This document shows, piece after piece, positions 35,930-43,466 of a stretch of 50,577 nt of DNA; the first letter of the stretch is position 1; every line of letters begins with the position of its first letter. The position numbers and the translations under genes are program-made. Below the pieces are notes generated by a model. The model searched no databases, was not told the DNA's origin, and worked only from the letters and a program-made list of their open reading frames with translations. Location: the NCBI GenBank assembly GCA_019117185.1, contig DXAF01000020.1, positions 1 to 50,577 on the forward strand, written 5' to 3'. The DNA is from Candidatus Limosilactobacillus intestinipullorum (GTDB lineage: Bacteria > Bacillota > Bacilli > Lactobacillales > Lactobacillaceae).

Positions 35930-36556
35930 ATGCTATTTAAAATTGCTGGCATGGTCGTCGTGGCCTACCTACTAGGCTCTATTCCGTCCGGACTTTGGAT
36001 CGGCCAGATCTTTTATCACAAGGATATTCGCCAACTCGGTAGTGGGAACATTGGGACTACTAATACCTTTCGTACACTAGGGCCTAAGGCGGGAGTGGTG
36101 GTCTTGTTCATGGACGTTTTAAAAGGGACGCTGGCCGCATCCCAGCCCTACCTGCTGGGGGTTAGTCATACCGTTAACCCACTATTAATCGGCCTCTTTG
36201 CCTCCCTTGGCCATACCGTTTCGCTTTTTGACCACTTTCATGGTGGCAAGGCCGTAGCCACCAGTGCGGGAATCCTGCTGGCTTACAACCCACCGCTATT
36301 TGGCGTCGCCTGTGGCATCTTCGTAGCAACTTTACTCTTGACATCAATGGCCAGTGCTTCCAGCATCATTGGCATTACTTCCATCTTCTTAATTGCCCTC
36401 GGTATCCACGACTGGATTTTAGCCATCGTCGCGGGGATCCTAACCTTATTAGTACTAAACCGGCACCGGGGCAACATTAAACGGATTATGAACGGCAAGG
36501 AATCCCTTGTCCACTTTGGCCTGGTTTATTACCTTAAAAAGAAGCATGCCCAATAG
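35930..36556 (+). CDS. plsY: Acylphosphate:glycerol-3-phosphate acyltransferase
   Basis: First acylation step of phospholipid synthesis, using acyl-phosphate. 208 residues with about five to seven membrane helices. PlsY motifs: LLGSIPSGLWIG, DIRQLGSGNIGTTNTFRTLG, LFDHFHGGKAVATSAGILLA and LNRHRGNIKRIMNGKE. Start after GTGAGGAGAAT. In many lactobacilli plsY lies next to parE on the opposite strand, as here. Confidence 0.96.
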   Translation: MLFKIAGMVVVAYLLGSIPSGLWIGQIFYHKDIRQLGSGNIGTTNTFRTLGPKAGVVVLFMDVLKGTLAASQPYLLGVSHTVNPLLIGLFASLGHTVSLFDHFHGGKAVATSAGILLAYNPPLFGVACGIFVATLLLTSMASASSIIGITSIFLIALGIHDWILAIVAGILTLLVLNRHRGNIKRIMNGKESLVHFGLVYYLKKKHAQ

Positions 36557-36578
36557 AATAAGCGCCAGCTTCAGAAAG

Positions 36579-36684
36579 CATAAAGGGGGCTCTAGTGTTC
36601 GGAGAATTCACCGGACGCTAGAGCCTCCTTTATGTACTGTGCTGTAGTATTTCGTCCTTGATAGGGGCGTTATGTCACCGCCCC
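36579..36684. repeat. Composite hairpin repeat, unit E
   Basis: A stem-loop at 36579-36635 (CATAAAGGGGGCTCTAG paired with CTAGAGCCTCCTTTATG; inner GTTCGG/CCGGACG), followed at 36664-36684 by the hairpin GGGGCG...CGCCCC, which on the minus strand reads GGTGACATAAC, the same module as GGGGCTGTGACATAAT of unit C. Lies between the convergent plsY and aldose epimerase genes. Confidence 0.8.
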
Positions 36685-36734
36685 GCAACTTATCATTACT
36701 TTTTTCACGGGGCTTTGGCCACAATCCTGTTTGA

Positions 36735-37610
36735 CTAAAATGGGTGAATACTAAAATGGTATGCAGCCGACTGTCCCGGCGCTAACCGTGACATTCCCTG
36801 CTTGTGCAACAGTAGGCCATCGGCGTTAACGTTATCAGCAATTCCCCACCAAGGTTCGACGCAGGCGAAGTTAGCCTTCGCCGGGTAGGCAGACCACAAG
36901 CCTACATACTGGGTCCCCTTCGTATTGACGGTTACCCCATAACCACTGTTTTGATCCGTCAGCGTCGCCGCAAAGTTACATCCTCCCGTCTTGAAGATGA
37001 TTGCGTCGTGGTTGAACAGTTCATGATCAAGCTGAAACGGCTGGTGCATATCGATTAATTGCGGGTGAGCAGAATCATTGTAAGGCCCCGCCAACACAAT
37101 TCGGGAAAACTCTTCAGCTGGAACGGTACTAAATTCTACTTGTTCAAACTTTCCCGCCGCCGTTAGTGGTATGTTAAAGCCAGGGTGGGCACCAATTGCG
37201 TAAATCAACGACTGGTCAGCAGGATTTTCAACCCGGTATTGAACGCTTAACTGGTCACCGTCAAGCCGGTATTCAACCTGTAAGACGAACGCAAACGGGA
37301 AGACCTGCCGTGTTTTGTCATCAGAGCGCTGCTCAAGTAGCACGTGGTCACTAGTCTGGTCAACCACACTAAACTGCCGGTCACGGGCAAAACCATGCTG
37401 AGTCTGGTGGTAAGTCTGTCCCGCGAATTGGTACTGGTCATCCTTTAACCGCCCCACAAAGGGAAAGAGGATTGGAGCCTGCCGCCCCCAGCTATTGGCA
37501 TCCCCCTGCCACAGGTATTCAATCTGGTTGTCGCGACGCTTAATGCTGTGTAATTGAGCCCCCAGCTCGTTCACTACTACCGTCAGTGCATCGTTTTGTA
37601 AAGTTATCAT
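36735..37610 (-). CDS. Aldose 1-epimerase family protein (LacX-like)
   Basis: 292 residues with the galactose-mutarotase beta-sandwich layout of the LacX subgroup: LGAQLHSIKRRDNQIEYLWQ, APILFPFVGRLKDDQY, HGFARDRQF, IGAHPGFNIPLT and the late ACVEPWWGIADN. Interconverts sugar anomers; substrate unknown. Start set to ATG at 37610 after AAAGGAGCG; the longer in-frame form would run through the operator. A LacI-type operator sits in its promoter. Confidence 0.85.
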   Translation of the reverse strand: MITLQNDALTVVVNELGAQLHSIKRRDNQIEYLWQGDANSWGRQAPILFPFVGRLKDDQYQFAGQTYHQTQHGFARDRQFSVVDQTSDHVLLEQRSDDKTRQVFPFAFVLQVEYRLDGDQLSVQYRVENPADQSLIYAIGAHPGFNIPLTAAGKFEQVEFSTVPAEEFSRIVLAGPYNDSAHPQLIDMHQPFQLDHELFNHDAIIFKTGGCNFAATLTDQNSGYGVTVNTKGTQYVGLWSAYPAKANFACVEPWWGIADNVNADGLLLHKQGMSRLAPGQSAAYHFSIHPF

Positions 37611-37628
37611 TTGCCACTCGCTCCTTTT

Positions 37629-37656
37629 TGATAAGCGTTTATCATTTAGTATAACT
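37629..37656 (-). promoter_or_regulatory. Operator/cre and -10 of the aldose epimerase gene
   Basis: TGATAAGCGTTTATCA (37629-37644) has perfect 6-base arms around a central GCGT, typical for CcpA or another LacI-family protein. A minus-strand TATACT (37651-37656) lies directly upstream, so binding would block initiation. A further cre-like TGAAAGCGCTG lies on the minus strand near 37690-37700. Confidence 0.7.
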
Positions 37657-37714
37657 AAACGAATCCACCTGCACAATAGCAAAATAAAACAGCGCTTTCA
37701 AGCCCCCTTAAAGT

Positions 37715-37754
37715 AAAAATCAGTAAAATCTGCAATAGATTTTACTGATTTTTT
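37715..37754 (-). terminator. Terminator of topA
   Basis: AAAATCAGTAAAATCT pairs exactly with AGATTTTACTGATTTT across a 5-base loop, with T- or A-runs on both sides. It lies immediately at the end of topA. Confidence 0.85.
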
Positions 37755-37755
37755 C

Positions 37756-39882
37756 TTATTTTTGGACTGCTTCTTCATAGTCACCGTTTGGACAAACTAC
37801 CTGCTTGCCACCCTTAACTTTCTTTTCAACTAAGAAGTGACCATCCTTCGGGCAATCACGTCCAATCGGCTTATCCCAAGATACAAAGTCACAATCAGGG
37901 TAACGCGAACAGCCGTAAAAGACCCGGTTCTTCTTTGACTTACGTTCCACAACGGTCCCCTGATGGCAAACCGGACAGGTAATTCCAGTATCCTTGACAA
38001 TGGCCTTCGTGTTCCGGCAATTAGGGAAACGTGAACAGGCGTAGAACTTACCATACCGCCCCATCTTGATAACCATCGGGGCTCCGCAAATATCACAGTC
38101 GATTCCGGCCAATTCATCCTTCATTTGGATTTTAGCCACCTGCTCTTCAGCGTCCTTGACTTCTTTAGAGAATGGCCGGTAGAAGCTGTCAACTACCTTA
38201 ACCCAGTCTTGCTTACCAGCTTCAACTTCATCCAATTCTCCTTCAACGTCCGCCGTAAACTTGGCATTCACGATGTCCGGAAATTGCTTTTCGATAATCT
38301 TATTAACAATTTCACCTAATTCTGTTGGTTCAAAGTGACGCGATACTAGGCGAACATAATAACGGCGCTGGATGGTATCGAGCGTGGGAGCATAGGTTGA
38401 CGGCCGGCCAACCCCGTTACTTTCCAGCGTCTTAATTAACGCCGCTTCAGTATAGCGGGCCGGCGGCTGGGTAAAGTGCTGGGCTGGGTTGGCACTAACC
38501 ATCTGCGCTTGATCACCTTCACTGAGCTCCGGTAGGAGATTGTCCTTGTCGTCACCCCGCTTGTAAACCTTTGTGAAGCCGGGGAACTTGACCTTAGAAC
38601 CATTAGCCCGGAAATCAACCCCATTTTGTTGGAGATTCACGTTCATCGTGTCAATAACTTCTGCGGTCATTTGACTAGCCACAAACCGCGACCAAATCAG
38701 GCTGTAAAGTTTATACTGGTCATTTGTCAAGTAAGGCTTCATCTGTGCCGGTATCCGGTGAACAGAGGTCGGCCGAATTGCTTCGTGGGCATCCTGAGCC
38801 CCCTCAGGCAGTTTACCTTTGACCGGTTTAATGGCGGCATACTCACCCCCGTATTGCTCATGAATAAACTGGGATGCCTCATGCTTAGCGATGGAAGCAA
38901 CCCGGGTGGAGTCCGTCCGCATATAAGTGATTAAGCCGACCGGGGCCCCCTGTTTAATGTCAATTCCTTCATAAAGCATTTGGGCAGCCATCATGGTCTT
39001 CCGCGTTCGGAAGTTAAGCCGGCGGTTCGCATCCTGTTGCATCGTTGAAGTCGTGTATGGTGGCTGCGGCTGCCGGCGGCGTTCTTTCCTCGTTACCTTG
39101 GTGATCGCGAAGTTAGCCTTTTTGTCTAACTTGGCAAGGACCTTTTGCACCGCCGCGTTATTAGCCAGCTTAACTTTTTTACCATTTTCACCATAGAAAC
39201 TAGCAGTAAACTTATCCCGACCGTGCTTAAAATCGGCATCAATCGTCCAGTATTCCTCAGGCTTGAAATTCTTAATCTCATTTTCCCGCTGGATGATCAA
39301 ATTAAGGGCAACTGACTGCACCCGACCAGCACTCAGTCCCTTTTTGACCTTCTTCCACAGGATCGGACTAATCGAATACCCGACTAAGCGGTCGAGGACC
39401 CGCCGTGCCTGTTGGGCATCGACCAGGTCCATGTTGATCGTCCGCGGTTCTTTAAATGCATTTTTGACCGCGTCTTTAGTAATTTCGTTAAAGGTTACCC
39501 GGTTCTTTTGGCCATCCTCGAGTTTTAAGATGTTTGAAACGTGCCAGGCAATGGCCTCCCCTTCACGATCGGGGTCTGATGCCAGGTAAACCGCTTTGGC
39601 ATTCTTAGCATCCTTGCGCAGCTCCTTGATCACATCCCCCTTCCCACGAATTGAGATGTAGTCAGGGTGGTAGTTATTCTCAACATCAACCCCCATCCGA
39701 CTCTTTGGTAAGTCCCGGACGTGACCTAAACTAGCCACCACCTTGTAAGACCGTCCCAAAAAGCGGCCAATTGTCTTGGCCTTCGATGGTGATTCAACAA
39801 TTACTAAATTCTTCTTTACTTTTGAACGGCGACGACTCGTTTTCTTTTTCGGTGCCGCCTTTTTGGTCGTTTTGGTTGCCAT
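37756..39882 (-). CDS. topA: DNA topoisomerase I
   Basis: Relaxes negative supercoils. 708 residues. Toprim [18 protein letters not shown] and [13 protein letters not shown]; active-site tyrosine in [12 protein letters not shown]; two C-terminal four-cysteine zinc ribbons (CDIC...CSRFPNC and CPVC...CSRYPDC) and a third incomplete one (CPKDGH...CPNG). The N terminus has a short basic tail ([18 protein letters not shown]) ahead of the Toprim domain. Downstream of the dprA remnant on the same strand, the usual order in lactobacilli. Confidence 0.97.
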   Translation of the reverse strand: MATKTTKKAAPKKKTSRRRSKVKKNLVIVESPSKAKTIGRFLGRSYKVVASLGHVRDLPKSRMGVDVENNYHPDYISIRGKGDVIKELRKDAKNAKAVYLASDPDREGEAIAWHVSNILKLEDGQKNRVTFNEITKDAVKNAFKEPRTINMDLVDAQQARRVLDRLVGYSISPILWKKVKKGLSAGRVQSVALNLIIQRENEIKNFKPEEYWTIDADFKHGRDKFTASFYGENGKKVKLANNAAVQKVLAKLDKKANFAITKVTRKERRRQPQPPYTTSTMQQDANRRLNFRTRKTMMAAQMLYEGIDIKQGAPVGLITYMRTDSTRVASIAKHEASQFIHEQYGGEYAAIKPVKGKLPEGAQDAHEAIRPTSVHRIPAQMKPYLTNDQYKLYSLIWSRFVASQMTAEVIDTMNVNLQQNGVDFRANGSKVKFPGFTKVYKRGDDKDNLLPELSEGDQAQMVSANPAQHFTQPPARYTEAALIKTLESNGVGRPSTYAPTLDTIQRRYYVRLVSRHFEPTELGEIVNKIIEKQFPDIVNAKFTADVEGELDEVEAGKQDWVKVVDSFYRPFSKEVKDAEEQVAKIQMKDELAGIDCDICGAPMVIKMGRYGKFYACSRFPNCRNTKAIVKDTGITCPVCHQGTVVERKSKKNRVFYGCSRYPDCDFVSWDKPIGRDCPKDGHFLVEKKVKGGKQVVCPNGDYEEAVQK

Positions 39883-40010
39883 ACAATAGGCTCCTCACAT
39901 TTAATATTTTCTCCATTGAATACATCACTATTATTATTCCATGTGACCGGTGTCTGTCAAATGGAAAATTGATTTTAGGACATTTTTGTGAGGATGGCAA
40001 GCAATCAAAA

Positions 40011-40250
40011 CTACATTAAAAATTCGTCGAGGACGTCCTGAGCCCGCAGCACTGGCTTGGCCCCGGCAGCAATTAATTCATTACACCCCAGCGAACGAAA
40101 GGTATCAATTCGACCGGGAACCGCACAAACGGTCCGGTTTTCTTCCAATGCTAAATTAGCCGTGATTAAACTACCGCTGCGCTTCTTGGCCTCGATGACC
40201 ACCACAGTGGCGGCTAGACCCGCGATAATCCGGTTCCTTTCCGGGAAGTG
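40011..40250 (-). pseudogene. dprA: DprA (Smf), 3' part only, cut at prophage junction
   Basis: DprA loads RecA on incoming DNA in natural transformation. Only the last 80 residues are present, from HFPERNRIIAGLAATVVVIE through KKRSGSLITANLALEEN and VCAVPGRIDTFRSLGCNELI to the end. In the family this region begins about two thirds along the protein. Just upstream (above 40250) the frame continues for ten unrelated codons to an ATG without ribosome site, in AT-rich sequence of prophage type. The 5' part should lie at the other end of the prophage, outside the window. Confidence 0.8.
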
Positions 40251-40260
40251 CACAAGGTAT
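40225..40260. other. Probable prophage attachment junction (att) in dprA
   Basis: Homology to DprA stops at the HFPERNR codons near 40250. Base composition and gene content change there from chromosomal to prophage. The crossover core must lie in or next to the HFPERNR-coding bases; its exact limits need the other junction. Confidence 0.55.
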
Positions 40261-40588
40261 TTGCCCGTTTTCACTAGCATTCACTCTGTTACTATAATAG
40301 GAAGAAAAGCATTTTAAACATTCGTTTATATTCACTCTTGTTCATGCCTTGTTAAAATAAATTCCCCTTTTTTACCCCTTTTAAAATTAAAGACCTGCCT
40401 CTTGGGAAAAGGCAGGTCAGCATTTGGATCTATATATATGTTACCAGATTAAGTTATTGATTACTATCGCTATTTCGGCAAATTTGATGATGTGCAAAGC
40501 GACGGCCCTTAATTGAGCCGCCGTTTTTATTTATCTTGATAGTTTGGCCACCACTTAGCACGGAGCTGTTAATGCTTCTTCTGACATG
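40261..40588. other. Non-coding prophage end
   Basis: About 330 bases with no credible gene. It holds a strong hairpin at 40392-40418 and otherwise AT-rich sequence. This is the space between the attachment junction and the last prophage gene. Confidence 0.5.
40392..40418 (-). terminator. Hairpin, likely terminator of the accessory gene
   Basis: GACCTGCCT and AGGCAGGTC form a strong stem. On the minus strand it is followed by TTTAATTTT, so it can end transcription from the 40589-41341 gene. Confidence 0.65.
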
Positions 40589-41341
40589 TCATGGTTTGAG
40601 CTTCTTTAAGTCATTGGTAGCCTTTGAAAAAGTAATTGGGATGTGTGGATCATTGTCAACTTTTTCAACTTGTTTCTTAATATCATTCAGAACATCAAAA
40701 TTAACTTTTTCACCATTAAAAGCTTGATGAATGTCTTTTTCTAGGTCAAGCTTTAGTAACTTGTCACTGTGGTGCCATTGCATTTGCAAATTTATGGCTA
40801 TACCTAAGTTACTCAGCACTTCATTGTTTATGTGGGCAGACAACTCTTTATAATTTGGGTCGCTCGCATAATCATATTCCGTGTCCTTGGCTTCTGCTTT
40901 TAGATCAATAAAGTCCTTTAGTAACGCCGGTGTTTCATAGCTTGCACTAGCAACGCTTAACTTATTTGTTTTACTAGCAGAACTAAGGCTTGCAAAAGAG
41001 CGCTGAACATCCTTTGCCCTTAGTTTAGCCACTTGTTCGGATAATGAACTTGTTTGATTTTCTAGCTTACTTATGTGTTCATCCAAAGACTCTAAACTGT
41101 CGGATAGTTCAGTGTTTTCTGCCGTCTCACTTTTAGTGCTGTTATCATCAAACGTTAATCCTTTATCGCTAACGTTCACTCTTTTAAAGAGGTGGTAAAT
41201 AAGTTGTACCCATATTGCCATAATGAATGCAAGGGGAATTACAGCAGGCCATTCCTTAGTATGCTCAACTAATATATAGATTGCTGTTGCTATTATTGAT
41301 AGTGTAACCATCATTTTACCTATCTCTTTAATGACATTCAT
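40589..41341 (-). CDS. Prophage membrane protein with coiled coil (accessory gene)
   Basis: 250 residues. Two N-terminal membrane helices (MMVTLSIIATAIYILV and VIPLAFIMAIWVQLIYHLF), then a cytoplasmic part with a heptad-type coiled coil at about 75-110 (SLESLDEHISKLENQTSSL, then SEQVAKLRAK) and a helical C-terminal domain. No family recognised. Start at 41341 after GAGGTAAG. It has its own terminator on either side and lies between the lytic genes and the attachment end, the usual place for lysogenic conversion or superinfection-exclusion genes. That role is inference from position and architecture. Confidence 0.7.
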   Translation of the reverse strand: MNVIKEIGKMMVTLSIIATAIYILVEHTKEWPAVIPLAFIMAIWVQLIYHLFKRVNVSDKGLTFDDNSTKSETAENTELSDSLESLDEHISKLENQTSSLSEQVAKLRAKDVQRSFASLSSASKTNKLSVASASYETPALLKDFIDLKAEAKDTEYDYASDPNYKELSAHINNEVLSNLGIAINLQMQWHHSDKLLKLDLEKDIHQAFNGEKVNFDVLNDIKKQVEKVDNDPHIPITFSKATNDLKKLKP

Positions 41342-41384
41342 AAAACTTACCTCGAATCATAAAGCCTGCATATTTAAAGTATAC

Positions 41385-41416
41385 GAAAAAGAGCCAGCCT
41401 TTTCCACGGCTGACTC
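41385..41416 (-). terminator. Terminator upstream of the membrane protein gene
   Basis: On the minus strand GAGTCAGCC pairs with GGCTGGCTC (one G-U) and is followed by TTTTTC. It ends the transcript of the 41501-41671 gene and isolates the membrane protein gene. Confidence 0.8.
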
Positions 41417-41500
41417 CAGTAAGCTTTATGATTAATTATATTATACGACAAATATAATGCAAAGACCAACCATTCCAATGATGAATAGTTCATTTTTTAA

Positions 41501-41671
41501 TTACTCACTAAATCGCTTGTCTATCATTTTTTGTAGTTCTCGTAAGTCATCATCGGTTGCTAAATCACGGATAAATTTACGAGCGTAAGAACGATAGCGA
41601 TACACTCGGTTCTTATCTTTGTTTTTACTATCCCATTTTTGTTTGGCTCTTTTCTGGGCATCACTAACCAT
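41501..41671 (-). CDS. Small basic prophage protein
   Basis: 56 residues from ATG at 41671 (MVSDAQKRAKQKWDSKNKDK), chosen because AGAAGGT lies before it; the GTG at 41689 precedes that site. Very rich in Lys and Arg, with an acidic amphipathic C-terminal helix (ATDDDLRELQKMIDKRF). Small proteins starting this way are common in mobile elements of lactobacilli and streptococci; I know no established function. A DNA- or RNA-binding role is possible. Confidence 0.65.
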   Translation of the reverse strand: MVSDAQKRAKQKWDSKNKDKNRVYRYRSYARKFIRDLATDDDLRELQKMIDKRFSE

Positions 41672-41699
41672 CTGTATCGACCTTCTCACGTTAATATGG

Positions 41700-41800
41700 T
41701 ATACTGAATATGCAAAAAGCCAAGAGGCTCCATCTCTTGACTTCTTGCGTTCCGGAAATTAGACTAACCAGCTAACCGCTATTTGCGATTAGCTTTTTTT
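41700..41800 (+). ncRNA. Candidate antisense RNA (type I antitoxin)
   Basis: A -10 TATACT at 41700-41705 (with weak -35 TCGACC at 41677-41682, 17-base spacing) would start an RNA near 41712. A clean terminator follows at 41771-41800: GCTAACCGC-TATTT-GCGATTAGC then TTTTTTT. The RNA of about 90 bases would be fully complementary to the 3' end of the opposite-strand transcript, including the end of the hydrophobic peptide frame. No ORF of note lies in it. Expression is not shown by sequence. Confidence 0.5.
41714..41742 (-). terminator. Terminator of the candidate toxin mRNA
   Basis: On the minus strand GTCAAGAG-ATGGAGC-CTCTTGGC is followed by TTTTTGC. It lies directly after the sequence TTCCGGAACGC, which is complementary to the 5' end of the same transcript. 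Confidence 0.75.
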
Positions 41801-41905
41801 ATTATCGCATAAGCCTTAGCGAAGTTAATCGCGGCTACCGACAACAACCAAATTGTCAGTGCGATAACATGGCAGCCTCTCTTTCCGGGTGACTTTTGTT
41901 TCCAT
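41779..41905 (-). pseudogene. Candidate type I toxin peptide, apparently frameshifted
   Basis: From an ATG at 41905, with AAAGGGGA 9 bases upstream, the frame reads [11 protein letters not shown] and then goes astray. In the next frame a typical small membrane toxin follows: hydrophobic ALTIWLLSVAAINFAKAY with a basic end KKANRK before TAG at 41779-41781. Skipping one base near 41870 joins them to a peptide of about 41 residues. As it stands, the hydrophobic frame has no ATG, GTG or TTG with a ribosome site ahead of the helix. Either a one-base insertion has inactivated it, or an unusual start or frameshift is used. Confidence 0.5.
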
Positions 41906-41988
41906 CAGTATCATCCCCTTTCCGGATTCAGGGAATCACTTCCGGAACGCTGTAGCCTTGGTAAGGTCGCGACTCCTTTCCTTGACTA

Positions 41989-42024
41989 CAATTATATTAT
42001 ACCTTATTAACATAGATAAAGCAA
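41989..42024 (-). promoter_or_regulatory. Promoter of the candidate toxin mRNA
   Basis: Minus-strand -35 TTGCTT (42019-42024), exactly 17 bases, -10 TATAAT (41996-42001), start expected near 41989. The leader then holds a GTAG...CTAC stem and TTCCGGA/TCCGGAA pairing around the ribosome site. Confidence 0.8.
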
Positions 42025-42039
42025 TATTTTTTGCAAATA

Positions 42040-42076
42040 AAAAAGACCCGGCACAGCTTTCCACACTGCCCGGGTC
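42040..42076 (-). terminator. Terminator of the prophage late operon
   Basis: GACCCGGGCAG pairs with CTGTGCCGGGTC and is followed on the minus strand by TTTTTTATTT. About 65 bases after the last tail gene. Confidence 0.9.
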
Positions 42077-42141
42077 ACGGTTAACTTTTGAAGCGGAGAC
42101 TCTTCATCTCCATTCTTTTTCTACTTATTATATTAATATAA

Positions 42142-43053
42142 TCAAAATACTTTGCGAAGCATAATATCTTTAACATATCCTGTTCCACGTTGCTTGTCAG
42201 TTCCCGCACTACCATTATCTCCGTGTGATAGATAAGCAGTCAGCCAAAACTCACCTGATGCGCTACTGGGAACATTGATAGTTGCCGTTGCCTTATGATA
42301 GTCGGTTGACGATGGAGCATTGATAAAGCCACTGCCCCACGACCAGTCTTCCACAAACAAGACTATAAATACGTTCTGATTATATTGCATTGCGGTTTGG
42401 TCGTTCTTCCCCAAGAAAGAAAGTTCGTAGCTGTCTCCCGGATGCACAGGAAGATTGGATGCGGAATAAAAGTCATACGCTTTGCCTGAGTATTCCCGAT
42501 CTGGAGTGGTGTTTAATAGGACCTCGCTATTTACCCCTCCCAGTGGATTTACAGTCATCTTAATATTGGTAACCTTAAGATAGCTTCCCGGATTTAATTC
42601 ATCCCAGAATGTAGTACTAATTGACTTAATTGAGGTGTCAGGAAGCCTGGTTGTAGTAGTCAAATGCTGTTTGCCATTACTAGTCGTCGGTGTAAAGTAC
42701 AAACCGACCCAACGATTTTTACCGTTGGTATCTGTTGTAGCTGATTCAAAGAAGAAACGGTCGCCTTCACGAGCTTTGCTTGGATCATATCCAGACCATT
42801 CAGCATCGCAACTAATGGTAACTACTTTCCCGGCAAGATATTTATTCCATTCCTCAACACTAGGCCCATTCAAAGCTTGACTAATCCACTTATCCTCGAA
42901 TGTTGCTTCAAACGAATTGTCTGGCAAGAAATTGTGCAAATCAACGCCCGACAATAATGTAGTCATATCCTTTATAGAGTACTTATCGTTTGTACCATAC
43001 AGCTTACGAAATCCATCACCTAATGGGCTAAGTGCTTCGTTAAGCGTCATCAT
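42142..43053 (-). CDS. Prophage accessory tail/receptor-binding protein (third tandem copy)
   Basis: About 303 residues. The N-terminal 45 residues (LGDGFRKLYGTNDKYSIKDM) carry the short module of Firmicute phage tail proteins also found in the two genes before it. The rest (from about residue 50) is rich in Ser, Thr, Asn and aromatic residues, with beta-type pattern such as VVTISCDAEWSGYDPS and GSYLKVTNIKMTVNP, resembling carbohydrate-binding jelly rolls. Start ATG at 43053 (ATGATG; AGAAGGTG upstream); a GTG at 43062 lies in the ribosome site. The preceding frame ends in TGA overlapping this ATG. Last gene of the late operon. The precise receptor is unknown. Confidence 0.72.
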   Translation of the reverse strand: MMTLNEALSPLGDGFRKLYGTNDKYSIKDMTTLLSGVDLHNFLPDNSFEATFEDKWISQALNGPSVEEWNKYLAGKVVTISCDAEWSGYDPSKAREGDRFFFESATTDTNGKNRWVGLYFTPTTSNGKQHLTTTTRLPDTSIKSISTTFWDELNPGSYLKVTNIKMTVNPLGGVNSEVLLNTTPDREYSGKAYDFYSASNLPVHPGDSYELSFLGKNDQTAMQYNQNVFIVLFVEDWSWGSGFINAPSSTDYHKATATINVPSSASGEFWLTAYLSHGDNGSAGTDKQRGTGYVKDIMLRKVF

Positions 43054-43466
43054 GCTAAGCACCTTCTTTCTAGGTGCAAAGCGTATAGGACGGCTCTAAC
43101 TACCCCCCCCACCACTCTTAACCAAGCAGACCAAGCGTTGTTGGTATAATGGCGATACCAAATTATATTATCTTTTAAAAATAACTGGTAAACATTATTA
43201 TCATTACTCCTCACTAGAATACGCACATGATCTTTATTATCAATTGCAGGTGGTTTGTTGCTAAATATGCTTCCAATTCCGTAATAATAACCTGTAGTCA
43301 TCAAGTCATTAATCATGGTCATTTCATAACATTGTTTTGCTTTACCCAAATCTACTTGAAGAGCATTCAAATAATTCTGAGCATCTTTAAATGATAGTTT
43401 TTTATTAATTCCAGTAAATGAACGAAAACTATTCATGAACGATGTAATAATCTCACTAAGCGGCAT
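43050..43466 (-). CDS. Prophage accessory tail protein (second tandem copy), G-tract at end
   Basis: About 138 residues from ATG at 43466 (MPLSEIITSFMNSFRSFTGI; AGGGGAGGT upstream). N-terminal tail module to about residue 40, then a small beta-rich domain ending YRHYTNNAWSAWLRVV. There a run of eight G (minus strand; 43103-43110) leads in the present phase to a further 15-residue tail ending at the TGA at 43050-43052, which overlaps the next gene's ATG. With one G fewer or more, the protein would stop at once (VVGG or VVGGGS). The shorter ending looks like the natural one for phage proteins. Confidence 0.68.
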   Translation of the reverse strand: MPLSEIITSFMNSFRSFTGINKKLSFKDAQNYLNALQVDLGKAKQCYEMTMINDLMTTGYYYGIGSIFSNKPPAIDNKDHVRILVRSNDNNVYQLFLKDNIIWYRHYTNNAWSAWLRVVGGVVRAVLYALHLERRCLA

